Shown here in pieces: positions 8,676 through 17,831 of a stretch of 44,645 bases of DNA. The translations under genes and the position numbers were made by a program. The notes below the pieces were generated by a model, which saw nothing but the letters and a program-made list of their open reading frames with translations, ran no database searches and was not told where the DNA came from. The DNA is from Nostoc sp. WHI (GTDB lineage: Bacteria; Cyanobacteriota; Cyanobacteriia; Cyanobacteriales; Nostocaceae). How positions within the stretch are numbered: position 1 is the first letter of the stretch; every line of letters starts with the position of its first letter. Where the stretch lies: assembly GCF_015714725.1 (NCBI RefSeq), contig NZ_WBKM01000352.1, forward strand, positions 1 through 44,645, given 5' to 3'.

Positions 8676-9875
8676 TTAAGGCAGAGAATTAGGTTGACCA
8701 AGAACGATAGGGTCTTTCTCTCGGTACTCAATAAAAGGCACAGGCCCAATGAAGTAGGGACTGCAAGTGCGACCAATGAAGGGTATAGTTTTGCAGATGC
8801 GAAAAAACATAGCAGTCTCGACAGAACCACTTGCTTCATCAATATTCCAAACTACTTGCTTAAAACTAGAGCCAAAGGGGTTCCTGCCAGTAGGCTCTTG
8901 ACCACCATTAAGAGCTTTTAAAATGCCAAATCCACCATTAACCTTTTGGAATTTCCCGGATATCCACTGTGTTCCAGTAGTCTTACCAATGCCGGACATT
9001 TCTGTATGAGCGCAATTATTTTGGAGACAGGGAACATTAAAGCCATCTTGATAGCTACCAGATATGGAGCGGGTACGGTTAGCCTCAATATCTCCTAATG
9101 GCAGATCCACTTTGGCAACAAATGAAAGGTCAAGTGTTCTCAACCCCGGTAAATTATCCCAGGTGAGTGTTGATAATCCCGGTACACCATCAATTCTGGA
9201 GTCTTGCCAATTGGCAAAGCGATTTATTGATGCGTTCTGGATATTAGAAATGGATGTCAAAGGATAATTTCTTAAATTAATTACTCGACCAAGTTGAACA
9301 TTACTTAAATTGTCATAACGGCTGAGATTAGCGATTGTACCGCCATTAATGCCAAATCTTCTCGCAAAATCACGGATAGGTATAACACTATTAACGTTTC
9401 TGTTACCCAAATTAGGAACGGCTCTGACCAAATTTGGCAAGGTCTGCCATCTTGTTAATTGAAAATTATCTAATCTTAACCCACTTAAATTGATTCCTTG
9501 TACTGAAGCTATGGTTGAGAGATTTAAATTTTCTATTGCTAATTGTGGAGTTTCAAAATCCCCTAGTTCCATAAACTCGCTAATGCTTTGTCCTGCCGTC
9601 CAGGTTCTAGTTTCTGTACCTCTTGTGCCTGGGTAGGTAACACTGCCACTTTCAGAAATAATCATGTCGCTGAATTTGAAACGCGACCAATCAGGAGTAA
9701 ACCCATCAGGGGAATTGATAACGGGTACTTGTGCAGAAGCTTTGGGCATGATTAACCCAATGGTTTGATTGAGTAGCCCGTACTTGATAAAACTATGAAT
9801 AAATAAGCTACCTACTAAACCAAAAAAGATTAAGTAGCGTAAGGCGTTATCATTGAGGCGAAAAGATGATTTCAT
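8676..9875 (-). CDS. Unrecognised exported protein of the transfer operon
   Basis: A 399-residue protein with an N-terminal hydrophobic segment (residues 13-33) and a plausible signal cleavage site after ASAQ at about residue 49, so it is probably exported. The middle (residues 90-250) has spaced Leu/Asn patterns (INLSGLRLDNFQ, LSTLTWDNLPGLRTLDL) that resemble degenerate leucine-rich or pentapeptide-like repeats. The C-terminal part contains several cysteines (VPCLQNNCAH, FRICKTIPFIGRTCSPYF) that could pair in the periplasm. Its start overlaps the stop of the VirB9/TraK-like gene in ATGA. It lies where a VirB7/VirB9-type or pilus-tip component could be encoded, but I do not recognise a family. 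Confidence 0.7.
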   Translation of the reverse strand: MKSSFRLNDNALRYLIFFGLVGSLFIHSFIKYGLLNQTIGLIMPKASAQVPVINSPDGFTPDWSRFKFSDMIISESGSVTYPGTRGTETRTWTAGQSISEFMELGDFETPQLAIENLNLSTIASVQGINLSGLRLDNFQLTRWQTLPNLVRAVPNLGNRNVNSVIPIRDFARRFGINGGTIANLSRYDNLSNVQLGRVINLRNYPLTSISNIQNASINRFANWQDSRIDGVPGLSTLTWDNLPGLRTLDLSFVAKVDLPLGDIEANRTRSISGSYQDGFNVPCLQNNCAHTEMSGIGKTTGTQWISGKFQKVNGGFGILKALNGGQEPTGRNPFGSSFKQVVWNIDEASGSVETAMFFRICKTIPFIGRTCSPYFIGPVPFIEYREKDPIVLGQPNSLP

Positions 9876-10618
9876 AAGCCATTACCTTGTGTTAAATTAT
9901 CAGAACTATTACTTAAAGCAATTAATTTGTTAACTAAGTCTTGAGAGACAGAAGCCTTATTAGTAGCAGTAGAAATGTCATCACCTGCTTGTAAATAACC
10001 GATTAACTTTTGCAAGCGTTGGTGTAGTTCATCTTGCTGATTCATCCATCCACTTTTAATAGCGACAACAATACCGCCTCGAATTTGGTTAATTTTTTGT
10101 TGTGTTTTAACTAATGATTGCAATTGAGGTTTCGGGCTTATTTGTTCTCGTGCCACATCAAGCTTGATCGCCACCTGACTATATTTAGGAGTGCCATTAC
10201 TTGTTGCTAACCGAAAGCTGTAAGCTTTACGTTCACCAGAGGATGACTGCGTAATTACTGTTAACAAAGTGGTAGATGTTCGCGGTAGCCCTGGAATATT
10301 TACTCTCTTGATCCGCCGCAGATGAATCAGCCCAGCGCCGGGGTTAGAGCATTTCTGATCCAGTCCCTCTAAGCAACCATCTGTGTCAAGCAGAATTTGC
10401 GACGGGTCATCTAACCAGACTTTTTTGATAGTTTCGCCAAGCTCGTAAAATGAAATTGCTACACCATGACCATTCCAGACGTTGATAGTTTGTAGTTTGG
10501 CAGTCGTACCACTAGCCATTGATTGAAAGATGGTACGGACAACTGGGGCGGCAATTGTGGATAGTGGTACACAAGCAACTAAGATCGCCAACGGTATACC
10601 AATCAAAAACTTTTTCAT
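9872..10618 (-). CDS. VirB9/TraK-like periplasmic component (tentative)
   Basis: A 248-residue exported protein. The signal peptide is clear (MKKFLIGIPLAILVACVPLSTIAA). Then follows a beta-rich domain (INVWNGHGVAISFYELGE, KKVWLDDPSQILLDTDGC) with a closely spaced Cys pair (DGCLEGLDQKC) and LLTVITQ. This arrangement suits the N-terminal domain of VirB9/TraK-type core-complex proteins, which bind VirB10 in the periplasm. The C-terminal 80 residues are helical rather than the beta-sandwich expected of VirB9. It overlaps both neighbours by ATGA (VirB10-like upstream, the 399-residue gene downstream). Assignment rests mainly on position and secondary structure. Confidence 0.55.
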   Translation of the reverse strand: MKKFLIGIPLAILVACVPLSTIAAPVVRTIFQSMASGTTAKLQTINVWNGHGVAISFYELGETIKKVWLDDPSQILLDTDGCLEGLDQKCSNPGAGLIHLRRIKRVNIPGLPRTSTTLLTVITQSSSGERKAYSFRLATSNGTPKYSQVAIKLDVAREQISPKPQLQSLVKTQQKINQIRGGIVVAIKSGWMNQQDELHQRLQKLIGYLQAGDDISTATNKASVSQDLVNKLIALSNSSDNLTQGNGL

Positions 10619-12132
10619 GGCAACTCCAGAGAACGATTAACTGTAATGGTCACTTTAGTACCCGCTTCTATGTACCAAGTATTGGGGCGAGAAGTAATTT
10701 CTTGAGTAGCACGTTGATTGCGTTGACTAAGATTTTGACTGATGTTACCAAAAAAACCTGACATTAACGCACCAGTGAGATTGCGCTGATTGCCACTACT
10801 ACGTCTACGAATCCTACCTGTAAATTCATCCTCAATTTCTTCCTCATTATCTGGTTGGTTGATAATCTCGCCAACCTTTCCTAATGCAGACACAGCACCG
10901 CCAAACAAGTCATTTTGTGCAATCTCGCCACCCCTGTCTTGAAATCTCCGAGCTATCAGGGGTGTACCACCTTCCCCAGTCACGGAAATCGCACCCGCTG
11001 AAATAGGATATTCTGTATTATCTTTGATGATGCCCCGAACAGAAGCGACAGCGTAACTGCCGCCATCAACCGAAGCTAACTCGACTGTCAATAAAGTACC
11101 CGAAGGGATTGCCACTTGCCCATAGTTATCGCGTAAATCCTCTTGCAGTCTAGCAACAGACCTATTGCTATTAGAAGTTTGTGTCTGCTCTGAACTATTA
11201 ACTGTGGTTTGAACTAATGGGGTAACAATCACACAAGTAGCAAATGAGCCAACTGTCAAATAACGAGTTTGTTTACCTTGGAGAATTTGGCTTTCTTGAG
11301 GTAAATAATTGTTAGCTAAAGTAATTTTGTTAACTTTAGAAGTCGCTTGCCACCTGGGGCGGATCTTTTCAATCGAGTCGCTTGAGTTTTGCGGCGTGGT
11401 TTGGTCAAGATTATTTGTATCTGTTTGTTCATTCGGTTGATTTTGAAATGCTTGAGCCGGATCTAATGAAGATTGTTTACTGGTGCTAGTTTCGGCATAG
11501 GCGATTTTGCCGTAAGAACCGATGCTGCGGAGTTTGTTCAATTGCTCAAGGGGATCTAGGGGCGTGAGTGTCCGTGCAGATATCGAGGGTCTTGGAGAAA
11601 AACTCGTGCGTGTTGGTGGCGGAGTGTAGGTTCTAATCGGTTGTGGTTGTGGTGCAGTTCGAGGTACAGGGCGAGATTTACTCCGTGGCGACGGCGGCGT
11701 GGATGGCACGACCTTTTGAGTTTGAGAGACTTTTACTTGTGCTGGTTGTTCTTTTTGGTCAATGTTTATTTTGTTCAGTTCATTAGCTTGGTCAGACAGA
11801 GCGAGTTTTGCACGCGCATCACCGTCTCCCTCATCACTTTGTTGGGCTTGTTCAGTAGTTGGGGTTTCCTGGATTGTTTTAAGTGCAGATTTTGGCGCTG
11901 GTGCGGGATTGAAAACACCATTGAGCATCAAAAATATAGCTAAAAATCCAACTCCAAAAGGGACAGCAATTATTGCTAGTCTTGACCAAGGAGAAGTGAC
12001 AAATGTGTGCTTAGTCGGTACTAATAAACTTTCCGGTTCTGGTGCTTTATTACCATTAGTTTTATTAGCATCATCTATTTCAAGCAAATCCTCTAAAGTC
12101 GATACAGACCCATTTTTATTCTCTTCACTCAT
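10615..12132 (-). CDS. VirB10/TrbI-like core channel protein
   Basis: A 505-residue bitopic protein that would span the envelope as part of the type IV secretion core. It has a cytoplasmic N-terminus, one membrane helix (about residues 50-70, LAIIAVPFGVGFLAIFLML), a long Gln/Pro/Thr-rich periplasmic linker (residues 130-190) and a C-terminal beta domain with typical VirB10/TrbI features (QVAIPSGTLLTVELAS, then GTKVTITVNRSLELP at the end). The start overlaps the stop of the VirB8-like gene by ATGA. In classical virB operons VirB9 comes before VirB10; here the VirB9-like candidate follows it. Confidence 0.85.
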   Translation of the reverse strand: MSEENKNGSVSTLEDLLEIDDANKTNGNKAPEPESLLVPTKHTFVTSPWSRLAIIAVPFGVGFLAIFLMLNGVFNPAPAPKSALKTIQETPTTEQAQQSDEGDGDARAKLALSDQANELNKINIDQKEQPAQVKVSQTQKVVPSTPPSPRSKSRPVPRTAPQPQPIRTYTPPPTRTSFSPRPSISARTLTPLDPLEQLNKLRSIGSYGKIAYAETSTSKQSSLDPAQAFQNQPNEQTDTNNLDQTTPQNSSDSIEKIRPRWQATSKVNKITLANNYLPQESQILQGKQTRYLTVGSFATCVIVTPLVQTTVNSSEQTQTSNSNRSVARLQEDLRDNYGQVAIPSGTLLTVELASVDGGSYAVASVRGIIKDNTEYPISAGAISVTGEGGTPLIARRFQDRGGEIAQNDLFGGAVSALGKVGEIINQPDNEEEIEDEFTGRIRRRSSGNQRNLTGALMSGFFGNISQNLSQRNQRATQEITSRPNTWYIEAGTKVTITVNRSLELP

Positions 12133-12920
12133 TTCCTTCTCCCGAAGTTTAAATCTACAATTTCTGTAATTTCTAATCCGGCGCGACGGGCTGCATAAAT
12201 CTTCTTAGCTAACTCAGTGGTATTAGCTGGGATATATTCTGGATTAGAAATTGAAGAAACTGTAACGGTTTTGTTGAAAGCAATTCCTTTACCTGAGTTA
12301 TACTCACGCTCAAAAGTTACCAGCGTACCAATAAAATCTATTTCCCATTTCCCTGATTTAATTTGGCGTGGTTGGGATATAAATCTGGGAATTAAAGATA
12401 CTTGAGTATCACCATTGAATACACCTGTCGGAGTGATTGATGCTAATTTCTTGAGAAAGGCGGGGCGAAATCCTTCATTTTCACTTAAAGCAAATGCAGC
12501 ATCATAGGCTCTAGTCGTAACCCTACTATTAGATTTATTATTAAGTCTACCTACTTCTACCCCAGTATCTTGCTTAGTGATAGGTTCTTCTTTCTCATTA
12601 AATGCTTTTACTAATCCATCCCAATTAAACGTAGTAATAAACGTATCAGATACAAATTTTTTAATTACTTCATCAGACCGTTCTTTTGGGTCTACTGCTC
12701 TAGCGGCAATTGTCTCTCCTGATGAGAGTTGTACTAATGCCAATTGTTTTTTATTTAAAACACTAATCGCTCCATAATTTAGAAATTGTAATAACAGAGA
12801 AAGTGCAGCCATTGAAAAACCAGCTAGAGAAATTATCCCAACTCTTGTTGTTACATATTTGTTGTAACTAAGCAATTGTAATGGTTCTCTGGGTTGAGTT
12901 TTATTTTTTTGATTCAGCAT
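12129..12920 (-). CDS. VirB8/TraE-like inner-membrane assembly protein
   Basis: A 263-residue bitopic protein with a short cytoplasmic N-terminus, one membrane helix at about residues 28-48 (IISLAGFSMAALSLLLQFL), and a periplasmic alpha/beta domain. The domain's order fits the NTF2-like VirB8/TraE fold: a helix (RSDEVIKKFVSDTFITTFN), a variable middle, then strands in which the export-channel scaffold packs (KWEIDFIGTLVTFE, VTVSSISNPEYIP). It lies between the VirB6-like gene (5 bp gap) and the VirB10-like gene (ATGA overlap), exactly the place of virB8 in most operons. Sequence similarity to named family members cannot be measured here. Confidence 0.75.
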   Translation of the reverse strand: MLNQKNKTQPREPLQLLSYNKYVTTRVGIISLAGFSMAALSLLLQFLNYGAISVLNKKQLALVQLSSGETIAARAVDPKERSDEVIKKFVSDTFITTFNWDGLVKAFNEKEEPITKQDTGVEVGRLNNKSNSRVTTRAYDAAFALSENEGFRPAFLKKLASITPTGVFNGDTQVSLIPRFISQPRQIKSGKWEIDFIGTLVTFEREYNSGKGIAFNKTVTVSSISNPEYIPANTTELAKKIYAARRAGLEITEIVDLNFGRRK

Positions 12921-12925
12921 AGGTT

Positions 12926-14026
12926 TTATTTAGCTAATTTCCCGACTAAACTACCACCTTTAGTAGCAACACCTTTAGCAACCTCAATGGCAATCCCACT
13001 GTAAGTTTCAGCAGATTTATTAATTTGAACTAAAACAGAAACGCCACCACCAGCCGCTAAACCTGTAGCTAAGAATGGCGCAATTATACCAATTGTAAAT
13101 AGAAAGAACATTGGCTGATAAGATTTAGAATCAGCGACTAATTGACCAGCGAAACCAACAATGATATTGAAGCAGAGCTTGCCAAAACCTACACTGAAAT
13201 ATCCTACTAACCAACTGTAAATTGATTTAGCTCCGTAAGGTAGCAGAGAACCACCAACAGCTACAGGCCCCAGCAGTGCTGTTACGAGCATAGTCAGTTC
13301 AATTCCCCATTGATAAGCCCCATTCATTCCGACTAAAATTATCGTAACTATGTCAGTAACAGCAGACCCAACAAAAGCATTAATGGGAGATAAAATTAAA
13401 TCAATTCCATTTGCTTTACCATCTTTCACATCATTAAAAGCATCGATAGCGCCATCAACCGCATCTATAAACCAAGAAAAAACTCCATTACTTTTATTAA
13501 ATTTATCTGGATATTTTTTGGTTAAATCTTCTTTAGCTTGATCCAAACAGTTTATTTGTTCTTGTTGACTTAAAGATGAATTTCTACATTTATTTACAGC
13601 AATACCAATAGCGCTACGTGCTGCTTCAGTTCCCAATGCACTTTCAAATGCTTGCTTGAGGTCAATTCCTGCCGCCGCTTCGCTAAGAACTATATTATTT
13701 ACATTATTAATATAGTTTCTAATCCCCAAAGTTGACTTTCCTAGTACATTCCCCTTATTGCTGAGTAAAACAATTACTATTAACGGCCAAATAAAATCAG
13801 TATAAGCTCTTTGTTCTTCCCCCGCCATCATTTTTTTTGTCCATTCAACGACGAAGAAAGTTAGTGTTGCTATAGCGAATAAAGCTCCGACTGTACAAAT
13901 TGCTGAATAAACACCACCTGTAATAGTTTCGTTCCAAAGCTCATCAAATCCTTGCGCTATTGAAGCTGCATTTTCTTTTGCTAAATCAGCTAAATCGCCA
14001 CCATCTAGTTTGGCTAGTAAAAACAT
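12926..14026 (-). CDS. VirB6/TrbL-like polytopic membrane protein
   Basis: A 366-residue inner-membrane channel subunit. Hydrophobic segments are visible at about residues 40-62 (AICTVGALFAIATLTFFVV), 83-95 (WPLIVIVLLS), 213-245 (SAVTDIVTIILVGMNG, ELTMLVTALLGPVAVGG), 270-295 (FSVGFGKLCFNIIVGFAGQL) and 303-330 (MFFLFTIGIIAPFLATGLAAGG). Cytoplasmic or periplasmic loops between them include a charged one around residues 130-200. The pattern of five or more helices and the location between VirB5-like and VirB8-like genes support VirB6/TrbL. In the operon it is separated from the VirB5-like gene by 255 bp holding IS/MITE-like repeats. Confidence 0.8.
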   Translation of the reverse strand: MFLLAKLDGGDLADLAKENAASIAQGFDELWNETITGGVYSAICTVGALFAIATLTFFVVEWTKKMMAGEEQRAYTDFIWPLIVIVLLSNKGNVLGKSTLGIRNYINNVNNIVLSEAAAGIDLKQAFESALGTEAARSAIGIAVNKCRNSSLSQQEQINCLDQAKEDLTKKYPDKFNKSNGVFSWFIDAVDGAIDAFNDVKDGKANGIDLILSPINAFVGSAVTDIVTIILVGMNGAYQWGIELTMLVTALLGPVAVGGSLLPYGAKSIYSWLVGYFSVGFGKLCFNIIVGFAGQLVADSKSYQPMFFLFTIGIIAPFLATGLAAGGGVSVLVQINKSAETYSGIAIEVAKGVATKGGSLVGKLAK

Positions 14027-14130
14027 GATTTGAATCCTTGCTCAATACAGTAATTTTGTCAGATATTTGAACGCTAGTTGATTGTTTGTATAAAACGCAA
14101 AAGCTCTTGTAACTTTACCAAAGAATTGGG

Positions 14131-14250
14131 TTTAAAGCCCCGTGCTTCACGCAATGCTTTAAAGTAAGGAGTAAGGAGTAATGAGTGGATGAAAAATGGG
14201 TATTTACTTATTACTCCAGAATCACCGCGCCTTTAGGTCGGTGAGGATGT
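14131..14250. mobile_element. Palindromic remnant with IS200/IS605-like ends (tentative)
   Basis: Three hairpins lie in the 255-bp gap between the VirB5- and VirB6-like genes. TTTAAAGC (14131-14138) pairs with GCTTTAAA (14156-14163), enclosing CGTG-CTT-CACG. A 12-base arm at 14175-14186 pairs (one mismatch) with 14206-14217. CACCG (14223-14227) pairs with CGGTG (14239-14243) and is followed by GAGGATGTCAA, similar to right ends of IS200/IS605 elements in cyanobacteria. Tandem GTAAGGA units sit at 14164-14180. No transposase is present. The reading as a decayed element is inferred from structure. Confidence 0.4.
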
Positions 14251-14281
14251 CAACTCTTACTGTGTTTATATACCCTTTTAA

Positions 14282-14989
14282 TCAGTCAGCAGAAGTAGGA
14301 TCTAGCCGTGCATTAAGTACGACTTCATGTAGTAGAGACAATCTGCCATCTTCTTCGGAGTTCTCCTTTTTCCGTTGGGAGTCAAGATGATCTGCCACTT
14401 GCGTCAGCATCAGGTTAGAGTAAGCATTGTCCTGTCGGGCTGATAAAGAATCAGTACGCTGCTGTGCCAACATTGATACAATTAAGCTGTTCTGAGCGGC
14501 GATCGCTTTGAGAACGTTTTGAGAGGCATCCATGTTCTGAGCTTCATCAGAAATATCTTTTGCTTGCTGGGCGATTTGTGCAGTAGTATCAATCTTGGCT
14601 TGAGTTTTTTGTTGCCCATCTTTGCTGACGACGCTAGCGACAGAAGCCAAAGTAAGTTGACGCTCTAGTTCTTGTGCGTTCTGTTGAGCAACAGGATAAG
14701 AATAATCGTCCTTAAGTGAATCCTTCAATTGATCAGCCGAAGCAATTGGGTCAGGCGCACCCAATTGTCCGATAGAACTATCAATTGCAGCTTCCGCATT
14801 TTCTTTGATGTCAGCCCAAGCACTGTTAATCTCATCCTTAGCCCAGGCTTGAATTTCACCAACTTCACTTTGAAGATCCGATACGATAGAACTAAAAAAA
14901 TCGTTGATGCTGATACCATAACTAGGTGCAGCTATCAATAAACTGCCAACTGTAGCAGAAAGTATTACCCCAATTGTCCGTTTTTTCAT
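14282..14989 (-). CDS. VirB5-like exported coiled-coil protein
   Basis: A 235-residue protein with a signal peptide (KRTIGVILSATVGSLLIAAPSYG, cleavage near residue 25). The mature part is almost entirely helical, with Ala/Gln/Glu-rich heptads (about residues 95-215, such as AQQAKDISDEAQNMDASQNVLKA). That profile and its place after VirB4 fit the minor pilin VirB5/TrbJ, which sits at the pilus tip. The first 90 residues are richer in Trp and Asp and may form a separate domain. The gene begins one base after the VirB4 stop. Sequence similarity within VirB5 proteins is weak, so the assignment depends on context. Confidence 0.65.
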   Translation of the reverse strand: MKKRTIGVILSATVGSLLIAAPSYGISINDFFSSIVSDLQSEVGEIQAWAKDEINSAWADIKENAEAAIDSSIGQLGAPDPIASADQLKDSLKDDYSYPVAQQNAQELERQLTLASVASVVSKDGQQKTQAKIDTTAQIAQQAKDISDEAQNMDASQNVLKAIAAQNSLIVSMLAQQRTDSLSARQDNAYSNLMLTQVADHLDSQRKKENSEEDGRLSLLHEVVLNARLDPTSAD

Positions 14990-14990
14990 A

Positions 14991-17810
14991 TTAAGCTACT
15001 TGCTTTATGTGTGATTTTGAGAGTAAATTCTTCGCTAATTCTGATAACTCTTCCCCCCGAATCATTCTGATATAATCCTCACTAAATTTGACTAACCCAA
15101 ACAGAGGATTATCTTGATAGTATTTGAGAAACAAACTGCGAAATTCTTGCTCGCTTGGATTGTTAGCAACTGAGGCTAATAAACAGTAAGCGGGATAATA
15201 GCGACAGAAAGTTAGCTTGCCGTTATCATCAAGCAACCACTGAGAGTAAATCCCCTCCTTTTTTGGATAAAAAGCTTCTGTACTATTGACCCTGATGATT
15301 TCGGTAGGATATTTAAAGCGAACAATAAACGGGTCAACGGCTGATGATTGAATCCTGCCTACTAAACGTGTAGTGATATTGGCAAATATCTTCTGTGCAG
15401 CTTTGCTCTGATATATAGTCTCTGGTTCTTGGGCAGAGATAATGACGCGGATACCAGACTTCGCACCATTGGCACACAATCGCCCAATCAACTCCGCGAT
15501 CGCATCGAATTGAAATAAGATTGGTGCTTCATCCAAGAAGAATATCGAAGCTTTTGATGATAATGCACGACGTAATGCAGCAGTATAGGCACTGAGAGCG
15601 AGTATGGCAGCATCAGCTTCACTTGATAAATTCCTGAGTGCAAAAACCAACAACTTGGCATCAGTTCTAAAGCTGGATGGGCGTGAGATGGATTGCCCGA
15701 CCCTGGTACTCAACCAATAATTTATTCTCAGCCTGATTTGCTGTAAGGCTTCGGAAATCTCTTGACTTTTACTAGCAATAGAATCCAATTGTATGAAAGC
15801 TGGAGAACAAAAATTATAAAAATCTTTGAGCGTCGGAGTTTCGCTCCATTCTTTAGTTCCAAATCCATTTTGTATTGCTAACTTGTAGCGCAATTTAATT
15901 TCGTCATCATTAAAAAACGTTTTCAAAGTTAGAGCAATGATTGACTCAATATTGGTGGTAATCGTTGGGCTGACACCAATCATGCTTGTCCCTATCACCA
16001 TTGTCATCAGCACTGATTTGAGAAATTCCTTAAAATCGTTCAATCGCTCATTTCTCAGTTCTGCATCCAGAGAGCGCAAATCAGGAAGTTCAAAAAGATT
16101 GTTTGATTCTTTGGAGATGTCAAAGTATGCCCCATTTTCACCCAGCAGATTGGTGTAGTCGGTGAAAGTGGATGTACCGTCTGGTTTGGGATAGTCTAGT
16201 GCCACTACCGGAATATCTTGTGCAAGCGCCGGGGTAAGAATACCTGCCACCAGCACTGATTTACCTGAACGAGTTGCGCCGAAGACTGCCAAATTCTTAT
16301 GATTCTGGTATAAGTCTAGATGTACCGGTGTGCCGCCTTCTTCTGCAATTAACTCAAACCCACTGCGATCACCTGTGGCTGTGCGAATCAAAGGCATCAG
16401 CCCTGGTGCTTCCGAACTAAAATATGGCAGTCTGCGGTTAAAAGGCTTGGTTAACAGTGGTTCCCAAACAAATGGGCAACACTGCAACCATGTCTTCCAA
16501 GCGTATTCTATTTCTCGGTCAACTACCGCCGGACGCAAAAAATAGCTGGCAAGATATCGGCAAGCTTCGTCTAATTCCCGTGGGGTTGGGCGGTGAACCA
16601 GAAAAGCTGTTGCGGTATGCACAACTACACTCCCTTTATATATTGTCTTCTGCGCCTCTACAGCCGACTCAATATTCATCCCCGACTTGACATCAATATT
16701 TCCTTTATCTGTAGATAAAGAAGTGCTGGTAATTGATTGTTTGGTAATGCGTTGAAGATTTGTTTTAGAAATAGCTTGATTTGCCTTTGTTAGCTGACAA
16801 ATAACCTCTGTATCATAAATACTATCTCTAGAGATTAATTCCCACAAATAACGTAATTGAGCTTGTTCGTCATACCATCCACCTGGTTTTTGGCTGAAGT
16901 TGAGCGCCCCAATATATTTATTTTGGATTTTTACCCATTTCCTATCAAAGAATGGCACGGATAGCTCATTCTCTAATATCTGGTGGCGGATATGAAAATC
17001 ACTAGTTTGAGTTTCTACTAGTCCATTGGCAGAATCTATCTTTAGAGGATTAGGAATTGCTGGTGGTGATGACAGATTGAATTGCTGCCAATTTATTTCC
17101 CATATTTCTTGGGCACTCAGCACCCTAATCCCAAGTTTCATTTTATTACTTAGTATGGCTGACCATTGCAAAAAGCCATTGCTAAAGGAATTTTGGAGGA
17201 TATTTTCAATTCTGGTATTATTATGGGCATGGATTTCTCCAGTAAAAGAAAACCAACCTTTTTCTAATTTTCTGATAATCGATTCGATAAAATCATGAGA
17301 ACGTTCATCATCAGAAACAACAGTGTACGTACACCATAGCCTGAGAAACTTATTTTTTCTAGTGCCACTTTGAGTTAATTCTTTAACTCGCAATCTCTCA
17401 CTACGAATCAATAGCTTTAACGGCTCAAGAGAGCAATTTGACTCTAAAGAAGATAGTTCCTTTTGTCTATAATAATCCGAGGTAAAAGACCCTAAGTGTA
17501 TTGTGAGGCTTTCGCCTTCGGGAATTTCTTTTAGTCCCGCTTCTATGCCCTCAAAGAGCGGCAGCATTTGCGATGATTCTAAATTCGGATGAATCCCTAA
17601 ACAATCAAAGCAGAATTTGATTTGAATATTTTCACCTTTTTTGAGAATTAATGCGCCTACACCCTGCCTATCTCCTAAGTTGAGGTCACAAATGCCCGCT
17701 AAATGGATAATATCTTCAAAAGGAGTGAGCATTTTCACAACACTAATCTGCTCGTTTTCTAATGCGACTTTACCTAATTTATCTTTAGCCTTCTTAGAAG
17801 AATTTGGCAT
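14991..17810 (-). CDS. virB4: VirB4/TraC-family conjugation ATPase
   Basis: A 939-residue ATPase that powers pilus assembly and substrate transfer. The N-terminal half (residues 1-490) is the VirB4-specific region. The C-terminal RecA-like domain has Walker A GATRSGKS (residues 511-518), a segment LDYPKPDGT typical of VirB4/TraC, Walker B SIFFLDEAPILF (about 740-751) and ISAQEPETI as motif after it. It is longer than classical VirB4 (about 800), mostly by extra N-terminal sequence. It starts 21 bp after the VirB3-like gene and ends one base before the VirB5-like gene. An ATPase annotated in other plasmids as TraC would also describe it. Confidence 0.93.
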   Translation of the reverse strand: MPNSSKKAKDKLGKVALENEQISVVKMLTPFEDIIHLAGICDLNLGDRQGVGALILKKGENIQIKFCFDCLGIHPNLESSQMLPLFEGIEAGLKEIPEGESLTIHLGSFTSDYYRQKELSSLESNCSLEPLKLLIRSERLRVKELTQSGTRKNKFLRLWCTYTVVSDDERSHDFIESIIRKLEKGWFSFTGEIHAHNNTRIENILQNSFSNGFLQWSAILSNKMKLGIRVLSAQEIWEINWQQFNLSSPPAIPNPLKIDSANGLVETQTSDFHIRHQILENELSVPFFDRKWVKIQNKYIGALNFSQKPGGWYDEQAQLRYLWELISRDSIYDTEVICQLTKANQAISKTNLQRITKQSITSTSLSTDKGNIDVKSGMNIESAVEAQKTIYKGSVVVHTATAFLVHRPTPRELDEACRYLASYFLRPAVVDREIEYAWKTWLQCCPFVWEPLLTKPFNRRLPYFSSEAPGLMPLIRTATGDRSGFELIAEEGGTPVHLDLYQNHKNLAVFGATRSGKSVLVAGILTPALAQDIPVVALDYPKPDGTSTFTDYTNLLGENGAYFDISKESNNLFELPDLRSLDAELRNERLNDFKEFLKSVLMTMVIGTSMIGVSPTITTNIESIIALTLKTFFNDDEIKLRYKLAIQNGFGTKEWSETPTLKDFYNFCSPAFIQLDSIASKSQEISEALQQIRLRINYWLSTRVGQSISRPSSFRTDAKLLVFALRNLSSEADAAILALSAYTAALRRALSSKASIFFLDEAPILFQFDAIAELIGRLCANGAKSGIRVIISAQEPETIYQSKAAQKIFANITTRLVGRIQSSAVDPFIVRFKYPTEIIRVNSTEAFYPKKEGIYSQWLLDDNGKLTFCRYYPAYCLLASVANNPSEQEFRSLFLKYYQDNPLFGLVKFSEDYIRMIRGEELSELAKNLLSKSHIKQVA

Positions 17811-17831
17811 AACTTTACCAATAACTGAAAT

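Noticed and set aside
8675..8842. Longer start for VirD4
   Set aside because: All 56 extra residues lie inside the preceding gene and are not needed; ATG 8674 abuts its stop.
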